8,233 bases of DNA from Bacillota bacterium (lineage in GTDB: Bacteria > Bacillota > Clostridia > Clostridiales > Clostridiaceae): positions 1-8,233 of the forward strand of contig JAUZPH010000148.1 in NCBI GenBank assembly GCA_030706065.1, in the 5' to 3' direction. The notes below the pieces were generated by a model. That model was not told where the DNA came from and searched no databases. It saw nothing but the letters and a program-made list of their open reading frames with translations. The position numbers and the translations under genes are program-made. Of the stretch, positions 1 to 6,787 are shown piece by piece (within the stretch, counting starts at the first letter, position 1; the number at the start of each line of letters is the position of its first letter).

Positions 1-362
1 AAAGCTTCCCTTTGCTTTTCATGCATATTTTCCATAACACTTTTAATCAGGCTTAACTGCTCTTTTATTAAAATATCCTTTTCAGTACTTTTAGGTTCAG
101 CTATGTTATCAAGGATTTCAGTATCCAAAGGGGCCTTTCTTTTAGCTTTTCTCTGATTATCAATGAAGGCGTTATAGGCTGTTCGAAAAAGCCAAGGCCT
201 TACATTGTCAGGCGGACAATCTTCAAGGTGCAAATAGGCTCTAAAGAAGGTGTCCTGAAGAAGATCTTCAGACACATATTTATCCTTGCAGAGATAAAAG
301 AGGTAGCGGTACACGTCTGTCATATACAGCTTGTAAATATTGTCCAATGTATATTTGTCCAC
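1..362 (-). CDS. ECF-family RNA polymerase sigma factor, SigM-like (N-terminal part, cut by window edge)
   Basis: Extracytoplasmic-function sigma factors direct RNA polymerase to a small stress or envelope regulon. My translation of the minus strand gives about 120 residues, open to the left edge. Region 2 is clear: a helix with YKLYMTDVYRYLF, then VSEDLLQDTFFRAYLHLE (the conserved D-L-x-Q-x-x-F core-binding segment), then RPWLFRTAYNAFIDNQRK (-10 recognition helix). A linker follows, then MHEKQREAL, the usual entry to region 4, which lies outside the window. The pattern resembles Bacillus subtilis SigM from memory. The chosen start is GTG at 362-360, preceded by an AAGGGGG ribosome site about 8 nt upstream; no ATG precedes region 2 in frame. 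A cognate anti-sigma gene, if present, would be off the left end. Family assignment is sure; the SigM subtype is tentative. Confidence 0.9.
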   Translation of the reverse strand, partial: MDKYTLDNIYKLYMTDVYRYLFYLCKDKYVSEDLLQDTFFRAYLHLEDCPPDNVRPWLFRTAYNAFIDNQRKAKRKAPLDTEILDNIAEPKSTEKDILIKEQLSLIKSVMENMHEKQREA

Positions 363-386
363 CTTCCCTACCCCCTTCACTGCATC

Positions 387-412
387 AACGTTTCGAAACG
401 AAAAAAGTTACA
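387..412 (-). promoter_or_regulatory. ECF-type promoter of the sigma factor gene (probable autoregulation)
   Basis: On the minus strand TGTAAC (412-407) is followed after exactly 16 nt by CGTT (390-387). This matches the general ECF promoter layout, an AAC-containing -35 and a CGT-containing -10 separated by 16 nt. The -10 ends about 24 nt before the GTG start, leaving a short leader that holds the ribosome site. ECF sigma genes commonly transcribe themselves from such promoters. The -35 differs from the usual TGAAAC at one base and the -10 ends in T rather than C, so strength is unknown. Confidence 0.65.
389..400. repeat. 12-bp perfect palindrome inside the ECF promoter
   Basis: CGTTTCGAAACG is a perfect 12-bp palindrome that covers the two outer bases of the proposed -10 element and the adjoining part of the spacer. 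It might be an operator for a second regulator, or may arise by chance because both the promoter CGT and the GAAAC half resemble ECF elements. No regulator is identified. Confidence 0.5.
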
Positions 413-503
413 AAGATTTTAACACAATTTATTCTTATTATATAATAATTTACAGTAACAATCTCCTCTTAAATAAATCTACAAGGTACTTTATCGAACT
501 TAT

Positions 504-534
504 AAAAAATCCAGAGACAATAATTTGTCCCTGG
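504..534 (-). terminator. Intrinsic terminator of pflB
   Basis: On the minus strand CCAGGGACAA pairs with TTGTCTCTGG (10 bp with one G-U pair, 4-nt loop; plus-strand 511-534). A run of six T follows at once (plus-strand A run 504-509). It lies about 65 nt beyond the pflB stop codon and separates pflB from the sigma factor gene, so the two are probably separate transcripts. The rest of the 363-599 gap holds only the ECF promoter; an AT-rich TATAAT-like stretch near 440 lacks a convincing -35. Confidence 0.85.
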
Positions 535-599
535 AAATATTTATACCCCGAGGTGTCAGTTGACAAACAAAAGCTATCTCCATCCCACCTGTCCATGCT

Positions 600-2831
600 T
601 CACAGCCTTTCGTGAAAGGTTCTGCTGATAACCTCCTTTTGCTGCTGAGGGCTCAATTTATTAAAGTTAACAGCATAACCGGATACCCGGATGGTGAGGT
701 TCGGATATTTTTCTGGATGCTCCACAGCGTCAACTAACTGCTCACGGTTTAATACATTGACATTGATATGATGGGCTTTCTGAGCAAAATAACCGTCCAT
801 CACAGAAACCAGATTCCCCTTCCGTGCCTCGAGGTCACTGCCCAAAGTTTGCGGTGTAATGGAGAAGGTATAGGAAATACCGTCCCTGCAGTCTTCATAG
901 GACAGCTTTGACACGGAATTTAAAGCTGCCAGTGCACCATTGAACTCCCTGTTGTGCATCGGATTTGCACCAGGCGCAAAGGGCTCGCCTTTCTTCCTGC
1001 CGTCAGGTGTCGAACCGGTCTTCTTACCGTAAACCACGTTTGAAGTGATTGTCAGCACTGAAAGGGTGTGAATTGCATTTCTGTATGCCGGCGTCTTTCT
1101 CAGTTCCTTTATTAAATCTTCTGTCAGTGCAGAAGCAATTGAATCCACACGGTCATCATCGTTTCCGAAACAAGGGTAATCCCCTTCTATTTCGAAGTCC
1201 TTTATCAGTCCGTTCTCATCTCTGACAGCCCTGACCCTGGCATATTTGATGGCGCTTAAGGAGTCTGCTGCCACTGACAAGCCTGCAACACCGAAAGCCA
1301 TCAAGCGCTCCACCTCTGTATCGTGAAGAGCCATCTGAAGCTTCTCATAAGCATACTGATCATGCATATAGTGAATTACATTCATTGTGTTCACATAGAG
1401 CCGGCATAACCATTCACGGTAGAAGGCAAACCTACTTATAACATCTTCATACTCCAGTATATCTCCCTTTACAGCTTCAGTTACAGGTCCGACCTGTTTC
1501 CCCGAATTCTCGTCCCTTCCTCCGTTTAGTGACATGAGCAGTATCTTCGGAAGATTGCAGCGGGCTCCGAAAAACTGCATTTGCTTCCCTATTCTCATGG
1601 CAGAAACACAGCAGGCTATTCCATAGTCGTCCCCATAGTGCGGCCGCATTATATCATCATTCTCATATTGTACAGCATTGGTATCGATGGATACCTTTGC
1701 ACAATACCTTTTGAAAGACTCCGGCAGCTCTGCAGACCACAGCACCGTCAAATTAGGTTCCGGCGCCGTCCCCAGATTATACAGCGTATGCAGCATCCTG
1801 TAGGACATTTTTGTAACCAGAGTTCTTCCGTCCTCTCCCATGCCGCCGACGGCCTCAGTAATCCACATCGGATCTCCTGCGAAAAGTTCATTATACTCTT
1901 GAGTTCGAAGATGACGGGCGCATCTGAGCTTAATCACAAAATCATCGATGATTTCCTGTATCTCCTGCTCGGTAAAAATCTCATTTTCAATATCCCTTTG
2001 GGCATATATATCCAGAAAGTTGCTCACCCTGCCCAGTGACATAGCCGCACCATTCTGTTCCTTTATGGCGCCGAGGTACGCAAAATACAGCCACTGCACT
2101 GCCTCTTTGGCATTCCCTGCGGGCTCGGAGATATCAAAACCATACTGTTCCGCCATTTTCTTTAGTTTTTCCAGGAAATCAATCTGTCTGAACAGCTCCT
2201 CGGACAGCTTGATATTCTCCCCATTCATGTGCTGCTGCCCCAGGCTTTGCTTATCCCGCTTTTTTTCAAAAATCAGCCTATCTATTCCATAGAGCGCCAC
2301 ACGCCGGTAATCTCCGATAATACGCCCTCTTCCGTAAGCGTCCGGCAGGCCCGTAATAATGCCGCATCTGCGCGCCTCCTTCATTTCATCGGTATACACA
2401 CGGAAAACGCCATCATTGTGAGTTGTTCTATATAGAAATTCCTGTTCAATTTTTTCGTCCAGCGTATAACCGTAAGCCTCACAGGCCTGGCGCACCATCC
2501 TGATTCCGCCAAAGGGATTGATCCCTCTCTTTAAAGGCTCATCGGTCTGAATCCCCACTATAATCTCCTTTGATTTATCCAGATAGCCCGGTTCATAGTT
2601 CAATAGTGATGAGACCGCAGTCGTATTAATATCCAGCACTCCACCCGCCTGACTTTCCAGGTCCTGCAGCTTAAGAAGTTTATTCAGGATGTGCTCCGTC
2701 CGCTTTGTAGAAGCTGTGAGGAAGGTCTCATCACCTTCGTAGGGCCTGTAGTTCCGTTGTATAAAGTCCCTAACATTTATCTCCTGCTGCCAGCATCCAG
2801 AGTTGAAGCCTTCCCATTCTTTTTTTAACAT
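600..2831 (-). CDS. pflB: Pyruvate formate-lyase (formate C-acetyltransferase)
   Basis: Cytoplasmic glycyl-radical enzyme converting pyruvate and CoA to acetyl-CoA and formate under anoxia. The 743 residues match the usual PflB length (about 740-760) and align from end to end by eye with E. coli PflB. Key sites are visible: the cysteine pair Cys407-Cys408 in DYGIACCVS, the nearby [10 protein letters not shown] segment, and the C-terminal radical loop [10 protein letters not shown] with Gly718. The start ATG has an AGGAGG site 7 nt upstream and no competing start. It is transcribed alone, from a promoter at 3008-2980, through a ZTP riboswitch and into a terminator at 534-504. The radical-SAM activase gene pflA, often next door in Firmicutes, is absent from both flanks, so activation needs an enzyme encoded elsewhere. 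No truncation or missing catalytic residue is seen. A glycerol or choline lyase paralogue is excluded by the PFL-specific Cys-Cys pair. Confidence 0.97.
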   Translation of the reverse strand: MLKKEWEGFNSGCWQQEINVRDFIQRNYRPYEGDETFLTASTKRTEHILNKLLKLQDLESQAGGVLDINTTAVSSLLNYEPGYLDKSKEIIVGIQTDEPLKRGINPFGGIRMVRQACEAYGYTLDEKIEQEFLYRTTHNDGVFRVYTDEMKEARRCGIITGLPDAYGRGRIIGDYRRVALYGIDRLIFEKKRDKQSLGQQHMNGENIKLSEELFRQIDFLEKLKKMAEQYGFDISEPAGNAKEAVQWLYFAYLGAIKEQNGAAMSLGRVSNFLDIYAQRDIENEIFTEQEIQEIIDDFVIKLRCARHLRTQEYNELFAGDPMWITEAVGGMGEDGRTLVTKMSYRMLHTLYNLGTAPEPNLTVLWSAELPESFKRYCAKVSIDTNAVQYENDDIMRPHYGDDYGIACCVSAMRIGKQMQFFGARCNLPKILLMSLNGGRDENSGKQVGPVTEAVKGDILEYEDVISRFAFYREWLCRLYVNTMNVIHYMHDQYAYEKLQMALHDTEVERLMAFGVAGLSVAADSLSAIKYARVRAVRDENGLIKDFEIEGDYPCFGNDDDRVDSIASALTEDLIKELRKTPAYRNAIHTLSVLTITSNVVYGKKTGSTPDGRKKGEPFAPGANPMHNREFNGALAALNSVSKLSYEDCRDGISYTFSITPQTLGSDLEARKGNLVSVMDGYFAQKAHHINVNVLNREQLVDAVEHPEKYPNLTIRVSGYAVNFNKLSPQQQKEVISRTFHERL

Positions 2832-2873
2832 AGTATCCCTCCTGCAGCCCAGGCTAGTTGTTTTTCAAAAAAT

Positions 2874-2906
2874 AAAAAACCTGGACAATTATTTTTATTG
2901 CCCAGG
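2874..2906 (-). terminator. Regulated intrinsic terminator (ZTP riboswitch expression platform)
   Basis: On the minus strand CCTGGGCAAT (2906-2897) pairs with ATTGTCCAGG (2889-2880), 10 bp with one G-U pair and a 7-nt loop, followed by six T (2879-2874). The 5' arm reuses the GGGC of aptamer P4 and the last two bases of the pseudoknot CCGCC, so aptamer and terminator exclude one another. The pflB start is about 43 nt downstream. Confidence 0.9.
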
Positions 2907-2975
2907 CGGTCGACATCGTATTACTTTCAATCCCTCATGGTTAAGCCCATATTTCCGCCAGTTTTGAAAGTATAC
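2900..2975 (-). promoter_or_regulatory. ZTP riboswitch aptamer (pfl RNA motif) in the pflB leader
   Basis: Read on the minus strand, all parts of the pfl motif appear in order. P1 pairs the strands at plus 2964-2975 and 2918-2930 (12 bp with one bulge; core ACTTTCAA/TTGAAAGT). Inside it lie ACTGGCGG, a short P2 hairpin (ATGG, loop GCTTAA, CCAT) and a GAGGG junction. The 3' part is GTCGACCGCCTGGGC, with the hallmark CCGCC-TGGGC sequence. GGCGG (2959-2955) can form the pseudoknot with CCGCC (2909-2905). The arrangement closely follows the Fusobacterium ulcerans ZTP aptamer as I remember it. This class binds ZTP/AICAR, which accumulates when 10-formyl-tetrahydrofolate is low, and was named for its occurrence upstream of pfl. 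The predicted effect is ligand-induced antitermination of pflB. The predicted transcription start (about 2973) falls at the foot of P1. Confidence 0.93.
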
Positions 2976-2979
2976 CTTT

Positions 2980-3008
2980 AGTTTATAAAAAACGGCGTTT
3001 TTTGTCAA
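2980..3008 (-). promoter_or_regulatory. Promoter of the riboswitch-pflB transcript
   Basis: On the minus strand a consensus -35, TTGACA (3008-3003), is followed after 17 nt by TAAACT (2985-2980), a 4/6 match to the sigma-A -10. The predicted start near 2973 coincides with the first bases of riboswitch helix P1, which supports the assignment. Confidence 0.75.
2987..3003. repeat. 17-nt perfect inverted repeat in the pflB promoter spacer
   Basis: AAAAAACG-G-CGTTTTTT has 8-bp arms around a single G. It sits between the -35 and -10 elements and touches the last base of the -35, so it is placed like an operator. It does not look like a Rex (TTGTTAA-type) or CRP box. Low-complexity A and T arms make chance symmetry possible. 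Confidence 0.5.
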
Positions 3009-3091
3009 GATGGTTTACCTAAAAGTAAAAAGTCACCATATCTACACCGCCCGAGTTTCTGGAAGATAACTGAAAGTCATATACTTACTCT

Positions 3092-3121
3092 TTAACAAAT
3101 TCACCTCCCGCTGAATAATAT
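3092..3121 (+). promoter_or_regulatory. Possible promoter of the ABC transporter operon
   Basis: TTAACA (3092-3097) and TAATAT (3116-3121) are separated by 18 nt, upstream of a GGAGG site (3142-3146) 7 nt before the first gene. Neither hexamer is a full consensus. In the 322-bp divergent gap 2832-3153 the rest is the pflB control region. I recognise no riboswitch, T-box or terminator on the plus strand ahead of the transporter genes. Confidence 0.4.
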
Positions 3122-3153
3122 AAACTAGCTAAAATTATATTGGAGGAAAATTA

Positions 3154-4197
3154 ATGCAAAAAATCACTAAAAGGCTTGTTATCTTCTGCATTCTAACAGT
3201 ATTTTTATCTCTATTTACATCCTGCGCAAGTAGTGGTGTAAAAACTGAAAATGGACTAAAAGTAGTTAAAGTAGCCTTCGATGACGCTCCATCTGAAGCA
3301 GGCATTATCCTGGGGGATAAGCTTGGATTCTTCGAAAAACAAGGGATAAAAATTGAATATGTAAAGTTTAATTCCGGAGCTGATGAGTTAACTTCAATCA
3401 GTACAAATCAAGTAAGTGTCAGCCGTGGAATTATAAACGCCGGACTGTTTAATGCAGTAAATCAAGGAATTGGAATAAAACTGGTGGCAGATGGAGGCCA
3501 CAATATACCGGGAAAAGGTTATTTCCAAATTGCCCTGAAGAAAGGCTTGGGTGAAAAATATAAGGACTACAAAGACATGAAAGGCATGAGGATAGCAATT
3601 GCTTCTACCGGATCCATTAATGAACTTTTTGCTGAAAAAGCCCTGGAAAAAGGAGGACTAACTAAAAATGACGTTCAATATGTTATAGTTGATTCTTTCC
3701 CTGATATGTTAACAGCTGTTGCAAATGGAAATGCTGATGCAACAGTTCAGATTGAGCCGTTAATAACTCAAGGTGTTTCACAGGGAATTCTGGAGTGGTG
3801 GAAAGACCCGGATGAATATGCTAAAGATGAGGAGATTTCTGTTTTGATGTATAGCCCTCAGTTTGCAAAGGATAAAGAACTCGGCAAAAAATTTATGATC
3901 GGATATCTTCAGGGAGTAAGGGCTTATAATGATGCTTTTATAACTGGAAAGGTAGATCAGGATAAAATTATTAATATTCTTTGCAATACTACCTTTGTAA
4001 ATAAACCTGAAATATTCCTGAATATGAACCCTCCGGGATTGGATCCTAATGGCCATGTTCTTAAAGACGGTGTAATAGAAGATCAAAAGTTCTATATGAA
4101 TCATGGGCTGGTAAAGACTGAAGCTAATGTAGATAACATAGTTGATGACAGTTATGTACAGGAAGCACTGAAGGTATTAGGTGAATATAAGAAATAA
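3154..4197 (+). CDS. NitT/TauT-family ABC transporter substrate-binding lipoprotein
   Basis: This is the extracellular solute receptor of an ABC importer. The 347 residues begin with a lipoprotein signal: KKxTKR-type basic start, hydrophobic stretch at about 8-21, and FTSC with Cys24 as the lipid-anchored residue. The mature part has the NMT1/SsuA-like layout: a first lobe with KVAFDDAPSEAGIILGDKLGFFEKQGI (split here as KVAFDDAPSEAGI and GDKLGFFEKQGI), then GADELTSISTNQVSVSRG, a KGMRIAIASTGS segment at the second-lobe entry, and NGNADATVQIEPLI, where such proteins often scan for empty sites. Length suits the family (about 320-350). It is the first gene of an operon with a permease and an ATPase. 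The substrate cannot be read from sequence: sulfonates, taurine, nitrate-like anions and thiamine pyrimidine precursors are all carried by this family. A GGAGG ribosome site fixes the start. Confidence 0.87.
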   Translation: MQKITKRLVIFCILTVFLSLFTSCASSGVKTENGLKVVKVAFDDAPSEAGIILGDKLGFFEKQGIKIEYVKFNSGADELTSISTNQVSVSRGIINAGLFNAVNQGIGIKLVADGGHNIPGKGYFQIALKKGLGEKYKDYKDMKGMRIAIASTGSINELFAEKALEKGGLTKNDVQYVIVDSFPDMLTAVANGNADATVQIEPLITQGVSQGILEWWKDPDEYAKDEEISVLMYSPQFAKDKELGKKFMIGYLQGVRAYNDAFITGKVDQDKIINILCNTTFVNKPEIFLNMNPPGLDPNGHVLKDGVIEDQKFYMNHGLVKTEANVDNIVDDSYVQEALKVLGEYKK

Positions 4198-4214
4198 GGA
4201 ATGAGGGATAAAAA

Positions 4215-5030
4215 ATGGTAGATCAGACTGCAGTTGCAGTGAAAATAAAACAGCAGGAAAAGAAAGAAAATTCCTCCGGAGTAGCAAACCGAAGAAAACT
4301 GTCTATAATATCACCAATTGCTTTATTACTGTTTTGGGAAGTGTTAGTTAGAACAGGCCTCCTTGACAGCAGGTTCTTCCCCGCTCCATCTACTGTATTG
4401 ATAACCTTGGGTCAAATGGCTAAAAGCGGTTTGTTATTTTCAGACCTTGGCGTAAGCCTGTATAGAATATTTGGAGGGTTTTTACTTGGTGCAATTCCTG
4501 GGCTTATAATCGGTTTAACCATGGGTATATTCCCTATAGTTAAAATAATAATGGACCCGGTGGTTGCTGCCACCTATCCTATTCCAAAGCTTGCAATAAT
4601 GCCGCTCATCATGATTTTGTTCGGGCTGACGGAATTTGAAAAGATGGTGGTTATAGCCTTGGGAACCTTCTTCATAGTGCTTATAAATACCTGTGCAGGA
4701 GTAATTAACCTGGATAAAATCTATATGGATGTGGCGAAAAACTATGGTGCTTCTAAAAAAGATTACTACATGACAGTAGCACTGCCTGGAGCACTACCGA
4801 TGATATTTACCGGTTTGAAGCTTGGAATGGGGATGGCATTACTGCTCATTGTAGCTGCAGAAATGAACGGTGCTGCTTCCGGAATAGGCTATAGAATCTG
4901 GGAATCCTATTCCATATTCAATATTCCTGAAATGTATGTATCCTTTGTGATAATGGCTATATTGGGATATGCATTCACTGTGGTGCTGGATGAAATTGAG
5001 CGACGGGTTATTCCATGGAAAAATGAGTGA
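4215..5030 (+). CDS. NitT/TauT-family ABC transporter permease (SsuC-like)
   Basis: Membrane channel subunit, probably acting as a homodimer with the ATPase encoded next. The 271 residues have a polar N-terminal tail of about 27 residues and about six hydrophobic segments (near 28-46, 84-106, 117-137, 142-160, 198-217 and 243-262). The cytoplasmic EAA loop, DVAKNYGASKKDYYMTVALP (residues 172-191), carries the conserved Gly178 and the terminal Leu-Pro that contacts the ATPase. FFPAPSTVL near residue 54 is typical of SsuC/TauC-type permeases. The start ATG lies 17 nt after the binding-protein stop with GAGGG 7 nt ahead. Spacing and strand show cotranscription with its neighbours. Substrate is unknown. 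Confidence 0.9.
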   Translation: MVDQTAVAVKIKQQEKKENSSGVANRRKLSIISPIALLLFWEVLVRTGLLDSRFFPAPSTVLITLGQMAKSGLLFSDLGVSLYRIFGGFLLGAIPGLIIGLTMGIFPIVKIIMDPVVAATYPIPKLAIMPLIMILFGLTEFEKMVVIALGTFFIVLINTCAGVINLDKIYMDVAKNYGASKKDYYMTVALPGALPMIFTGLKLGMGMALLLIVAAEMNGAASGIGYRIWESYSIFNIPEMYVSFVIMAILGYAFTVVLDEIERRVIPWKNE

Positions 5031-5042
5031 GAAGGTAGTGCA

Positions 5043-5834
5043 ATGAGCGAATTAAATAATAATGACGCTAAAAGACCTAAAATAAAAATTGACCATCTGA
5101 CTAAGGAATTTTATTCTAAAAAGAAAAAAATAATTGCTTTTCAGGATATAAATTTGGAAATAGGAAAAGGTGAATTCTGGTGTTTTGTTGGCCCAAGCGG
5201 CTGCGGAAAGACTACTCTTTTAAGGGTTTTGGCTGGGCTTGAAACAGCTACCTCCGGCACTGTGGAAGTGCTTCAGGAAGACAGCACAAAGCCGTTAAAT
5301 TCAATGGTGTTTCAGGAGCATGCCATATTTCCATGGATGAGTGTTTATGATAATATTGCCTATGGGCTGAAAAACAGAAGGATACCAAAAAACGCTGTCA
5401 AGGAAATTGTAGAGGACTATATAGAGAAAACTGGCCTTAATGGTTTTGCAAAGACGTTTCCCTACCAGCTTTCCGGAGGGATGAAGCAGAGAGTAAGTAT
5501 TGCCAGAGCCTTCGCCAATGATCCTGAAATTCTGCTTATGGATGAGCCCTTTGCTTCACTGGATGAACAGAACAGGCTGATACTTCAGCAGGAACTGCTT
5601 CAAATTTGGGAAAGCAACAGAAAAACTGTTATATTTATAACTCACAGCATAGACGAAGCTATATTCTTATCCGACCACATCATGTTGATGAGCGGACATC
5701 CCGGAAGCATTAAAAATGTATTTGATATCAGCTTTGACAGGCCAAGGGATATGACCAGCATAAGAAGTACTCCGAATTTCAATGAATGTTTTTCTACGAT
5801 TTGGGGACAGCTGCGAGAAGAAGTAAAGCGGTAG
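5043..5834 (+). CDS. NitT/TauT-family ABC transporter ATP-binding protein (SsuB-like)
   Basis: Cytoplasmic ATPase that powers the importer. All nucleotide-binding motifs are present in 263 residues: Walker A GPSGCGKTT (50-58), Q-loop Gln91 in VFQEHAIFPWMSV, signature LSGGMKQR (143-150), Walker B ILLMDEP with catalytic Glu168, D-loop SLDE (172-175) and switch His201 in FITHSIDEA. QEHAIFPWMSVYDN after the Q-loop is characteristic of SsuB/TauB-type subunits. The start ATG is 12 nt after the permease stop, with GAAGG 7 nt ahead. It is the last gene of the operon. No C-terminal regulatory domain is present, as expected for the length. Confidence 0.95.
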   Translation: MSELNNNDAKRPKIKIDHLTKEFYSKKKKIIAFQDINLEIGKGEFWCFVGPSGCGKTTLLRVLAGLETATSGTVEVLQEDSTKPLNSMVFQEHAIFPWMSVYDNIAYGLKNRRIPKNAVKEIVEDYIEKTGLNGFAKTFPYQLSGGMKQRVSIARAFANDPEILLMDEPFASLDEQNRLILQQELLQIWESNRKTVIFITHSIDEAIFLSDHIMLMSGHPGSIKNVFDISFDRPRDMTSIRSTPNFNECFSTIWGQLREEVKR

Positions 5835-5854
5835 TAATGAAATTGTATATGAAG

Positions 5855-5902
5855 AAAAAACTCCAGCCAATAAATCCAGGGTGTCCTGTACTTATTGGCT
5901 GG
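5855..5902 (-). terminator. Long-stem terminator between convergent genes
   Basis: CCAGCCAATAA (5863-5873) pairs perfectly with TTATTGGCTGG (5892-5902), 11 bp, and the loop holds a second stem CAGG/CCTG. On the minus strand it is followed by six T (plus A run 5860-5855), giving a good intrinsic terminator for the dehydrogenase transcript. On the plus strand only a weak AATTT follows, so it may also slow or stop transcription leaving the ABC operon, but less surely. Confidence 0.85.
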
Positions 5903-5928
5903 GAATTTAACATCCACATCCAAAAATA

Positions 5929-6636
5929 TTACCACGGATACTCATTGCCATCATTGTCAATAAAAACAGGCCCTTCTATATCTTTACCGATTCTCTTAAA
6001 CAGCTCTGTCAGTTTGCAGGCTGTTTCATATGGATCCAAGTGCGCATTGCTGCCGCCCATATCAGTCCTCATCCATCCGGGATGAACAGCAATCACGTTG
6101 ACCTTTCTGTCCTTCAAGTAGTTGTGTAGTAACTTCGTCCCCATATTGAGAGCTGCTTTTGCCATGCAGTAGTCAAATTCCTTGACTCTTCCTGCAGTAC
6201 TGATACTGCCGCTTTCCGAGGATATATTGACTATCAGTCCGTTTGCACTCTGTGTAATTAAAGGCAAAAACGCTTTTGTTACTCGCAGAGGCCCAACGGC
6301 ATTAATGTCATATACAGGCAGACAATCGTCAAGATCTGTCTCTTCGAGAATATCAAAGGACGTAGCACTATGAACAGCTGCATTATTTATGATTATATCA
6401 AGTTTGTCAGTATATTGAGAAACTGTTTTTGCAGCTTTATTAACGGCTTCAGTGCCGACAACATCTATTTCTACAGGTATCAGGGCATCTCCATACTTTT
6501 CTTTAAGTTCGACCAATCCGCTTGCCTGCACATCTCTGGCGCAAGCAAAAACAACACCTCCATCTTCCAGGTACTTTCGGGTAAAACATAACCCAAGCCC
6601 TCTTGAGGCTCCTGTTATTAAAACTTTTTTGCACAT
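5929..6636 (-). CDS. Short-chain dehydrogenase/reductase (SDR family, classical type)
   Basis: NAD(P)H-dependent oxidoreductase with a Rossmann fold; the substrate is not predictable. The 235 residues show the cofactor glycine motif TGASRGLG (8-15), NNA at 84-86, structural Asn112, catalytic Ser139 or Ser140 in NISSES, and the YxxxK pair Tyr156/Lys160. HPGWMRTDMGG (185-195) is typical of the C-factor/sepiapterin-reductase-like branch. The arginine after the glycine-motif serine (SRG) and ARD at 33-35 after strand 2 hint at NADP(H) preference. Length is normal and no motif is broken. The AGGAG ribosome site (plus 6646-6650) lies 9 nt ahead of ATG, inside the 3' end of the upstream SPFH fragment, whose stop is only 3 nt before this start. 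Translational coupling is likely. A strong terminator follows. Confidence 0.92.
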   Translation of the reverse strand: MCKKVLITGASRGLGLCFTRKYLEDGGVVFACARDVQASGLVELKEKYGDALIPVEIDVVGTEAVNKAAKTVSQYTDKLDIIINNAAVHSATSFDILEETDLDDCLPVYDINAVGPLRVTKAFLPLITQSANGLIVNISSESGSISTAGRVKEFDYCMAKAALNMGTKLLHNYLKDRKVNVIAVHPGWMRTDMGGSNAHLDPYETACKLTELFKRIGKDIEGPVFIDNDGNEYPW

Positions 6637-6639
6637 CGT

Positions 6640-6762
6640 TCAGCTCTCCTTTTTTATTTCCTTATTTTCCACAGGAAATCTATACACCATTGTGTCCCTG
6701 AAAGAATCGGTCCACTCTATAACTTCTATGAATTGGTTTCTTAATACATCGAATATTCCCAC
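6640..6762 (-). pseudogene. Truncated SPFH-domain (YdjI-like / virion core protein-like) gene remnant, 40 codons
   Basis: A GTG-started ORF of 40 codons ends in TGA at 6642-6640. Its translation starts (M)GIFDVLRNQFIEVIEW and continues with TDSFRDTMVYRFPVENKEIK, which I recognise as the extreme N-terminus of the bacterial SPFH/YdjI-type proteins. Those proteins normally run on for about 300 more residues after EIK. Here the match stops and KES-stop follows. A GAGGTGAT ribosome site 7-8 nt ahead of GTG supports translation. The last codons AAG-GAG contain the ribosome site of the dehydrogenase gene, 3 nt downstream. I infer a deletion or recombination that joined the SPFH start to the dehydrogenase. 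It may now act only as a translated leader. No further SPFH sequence was found in the window. Confidence 0.7.
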
Positions 6763-6781
6763 AATTAATCACCTCAACTGT

Positions 6782-6787
6782 ATTATA
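6782..6787 (-). promoter_or_regulatory. Possible -10 element ahead of the SPFH fragment and dehydrogenase
   Basis: A perfect TATAAT (minus strand 6787-6782) lies 19 nt before the GTG of the SPFH fragment, but only a poor -35 (TTCATT at 16 nt) precedes it. The implied start near 6775 would sit on the ribosome site, giving almost no leader. The gap 6763-6880 shows nothing else of note. Confidence 0.3.

Noticed and set aside
425..461. TTGTTA/TATAAT as a sigma-A promoter for the sigma factor gene
   Set aside because: The hexamers are only 13 nt apart, too close for a standard promoter, in a generally AT-rich stretch.
340..615. Plus-strand 91-codon ORF across the sigma factor/pflB gap
   Set aside because: It overlaps the ECF promoter and pflB terminator, has no ribosome site and an unremarkable translation; a chance ORF in AT-rich DNA.
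1581..2435. Three overlapping plus-strand ORFs within pflB
   Set aside because: They are antisense shadows of a well-supported pflB reading frame and show no family resemblance or ribosome sites.
3102..3146. CACCTCC upstream of the binding-protein gene could mask its GGAGG ribosome site
   Set aside because: The best promoter candidate starts transcription after CACCTCC, so the pairing would not be in the transcript, and the helix is only five base pairs.
3778..4104. Minus-strand 108-codon ORF within the binding-protein gene
   Set aside because: Antisense shadow of a coding frame with intact signal peptide and domain motifs.
5786..6085. Plus-strand ORF bridging the ATPase end and the dehydrogenase
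   Set aside because: It runs through the convergent terminator and antisense to the SDR C-terminus; no ribosome site or recognisable domain.
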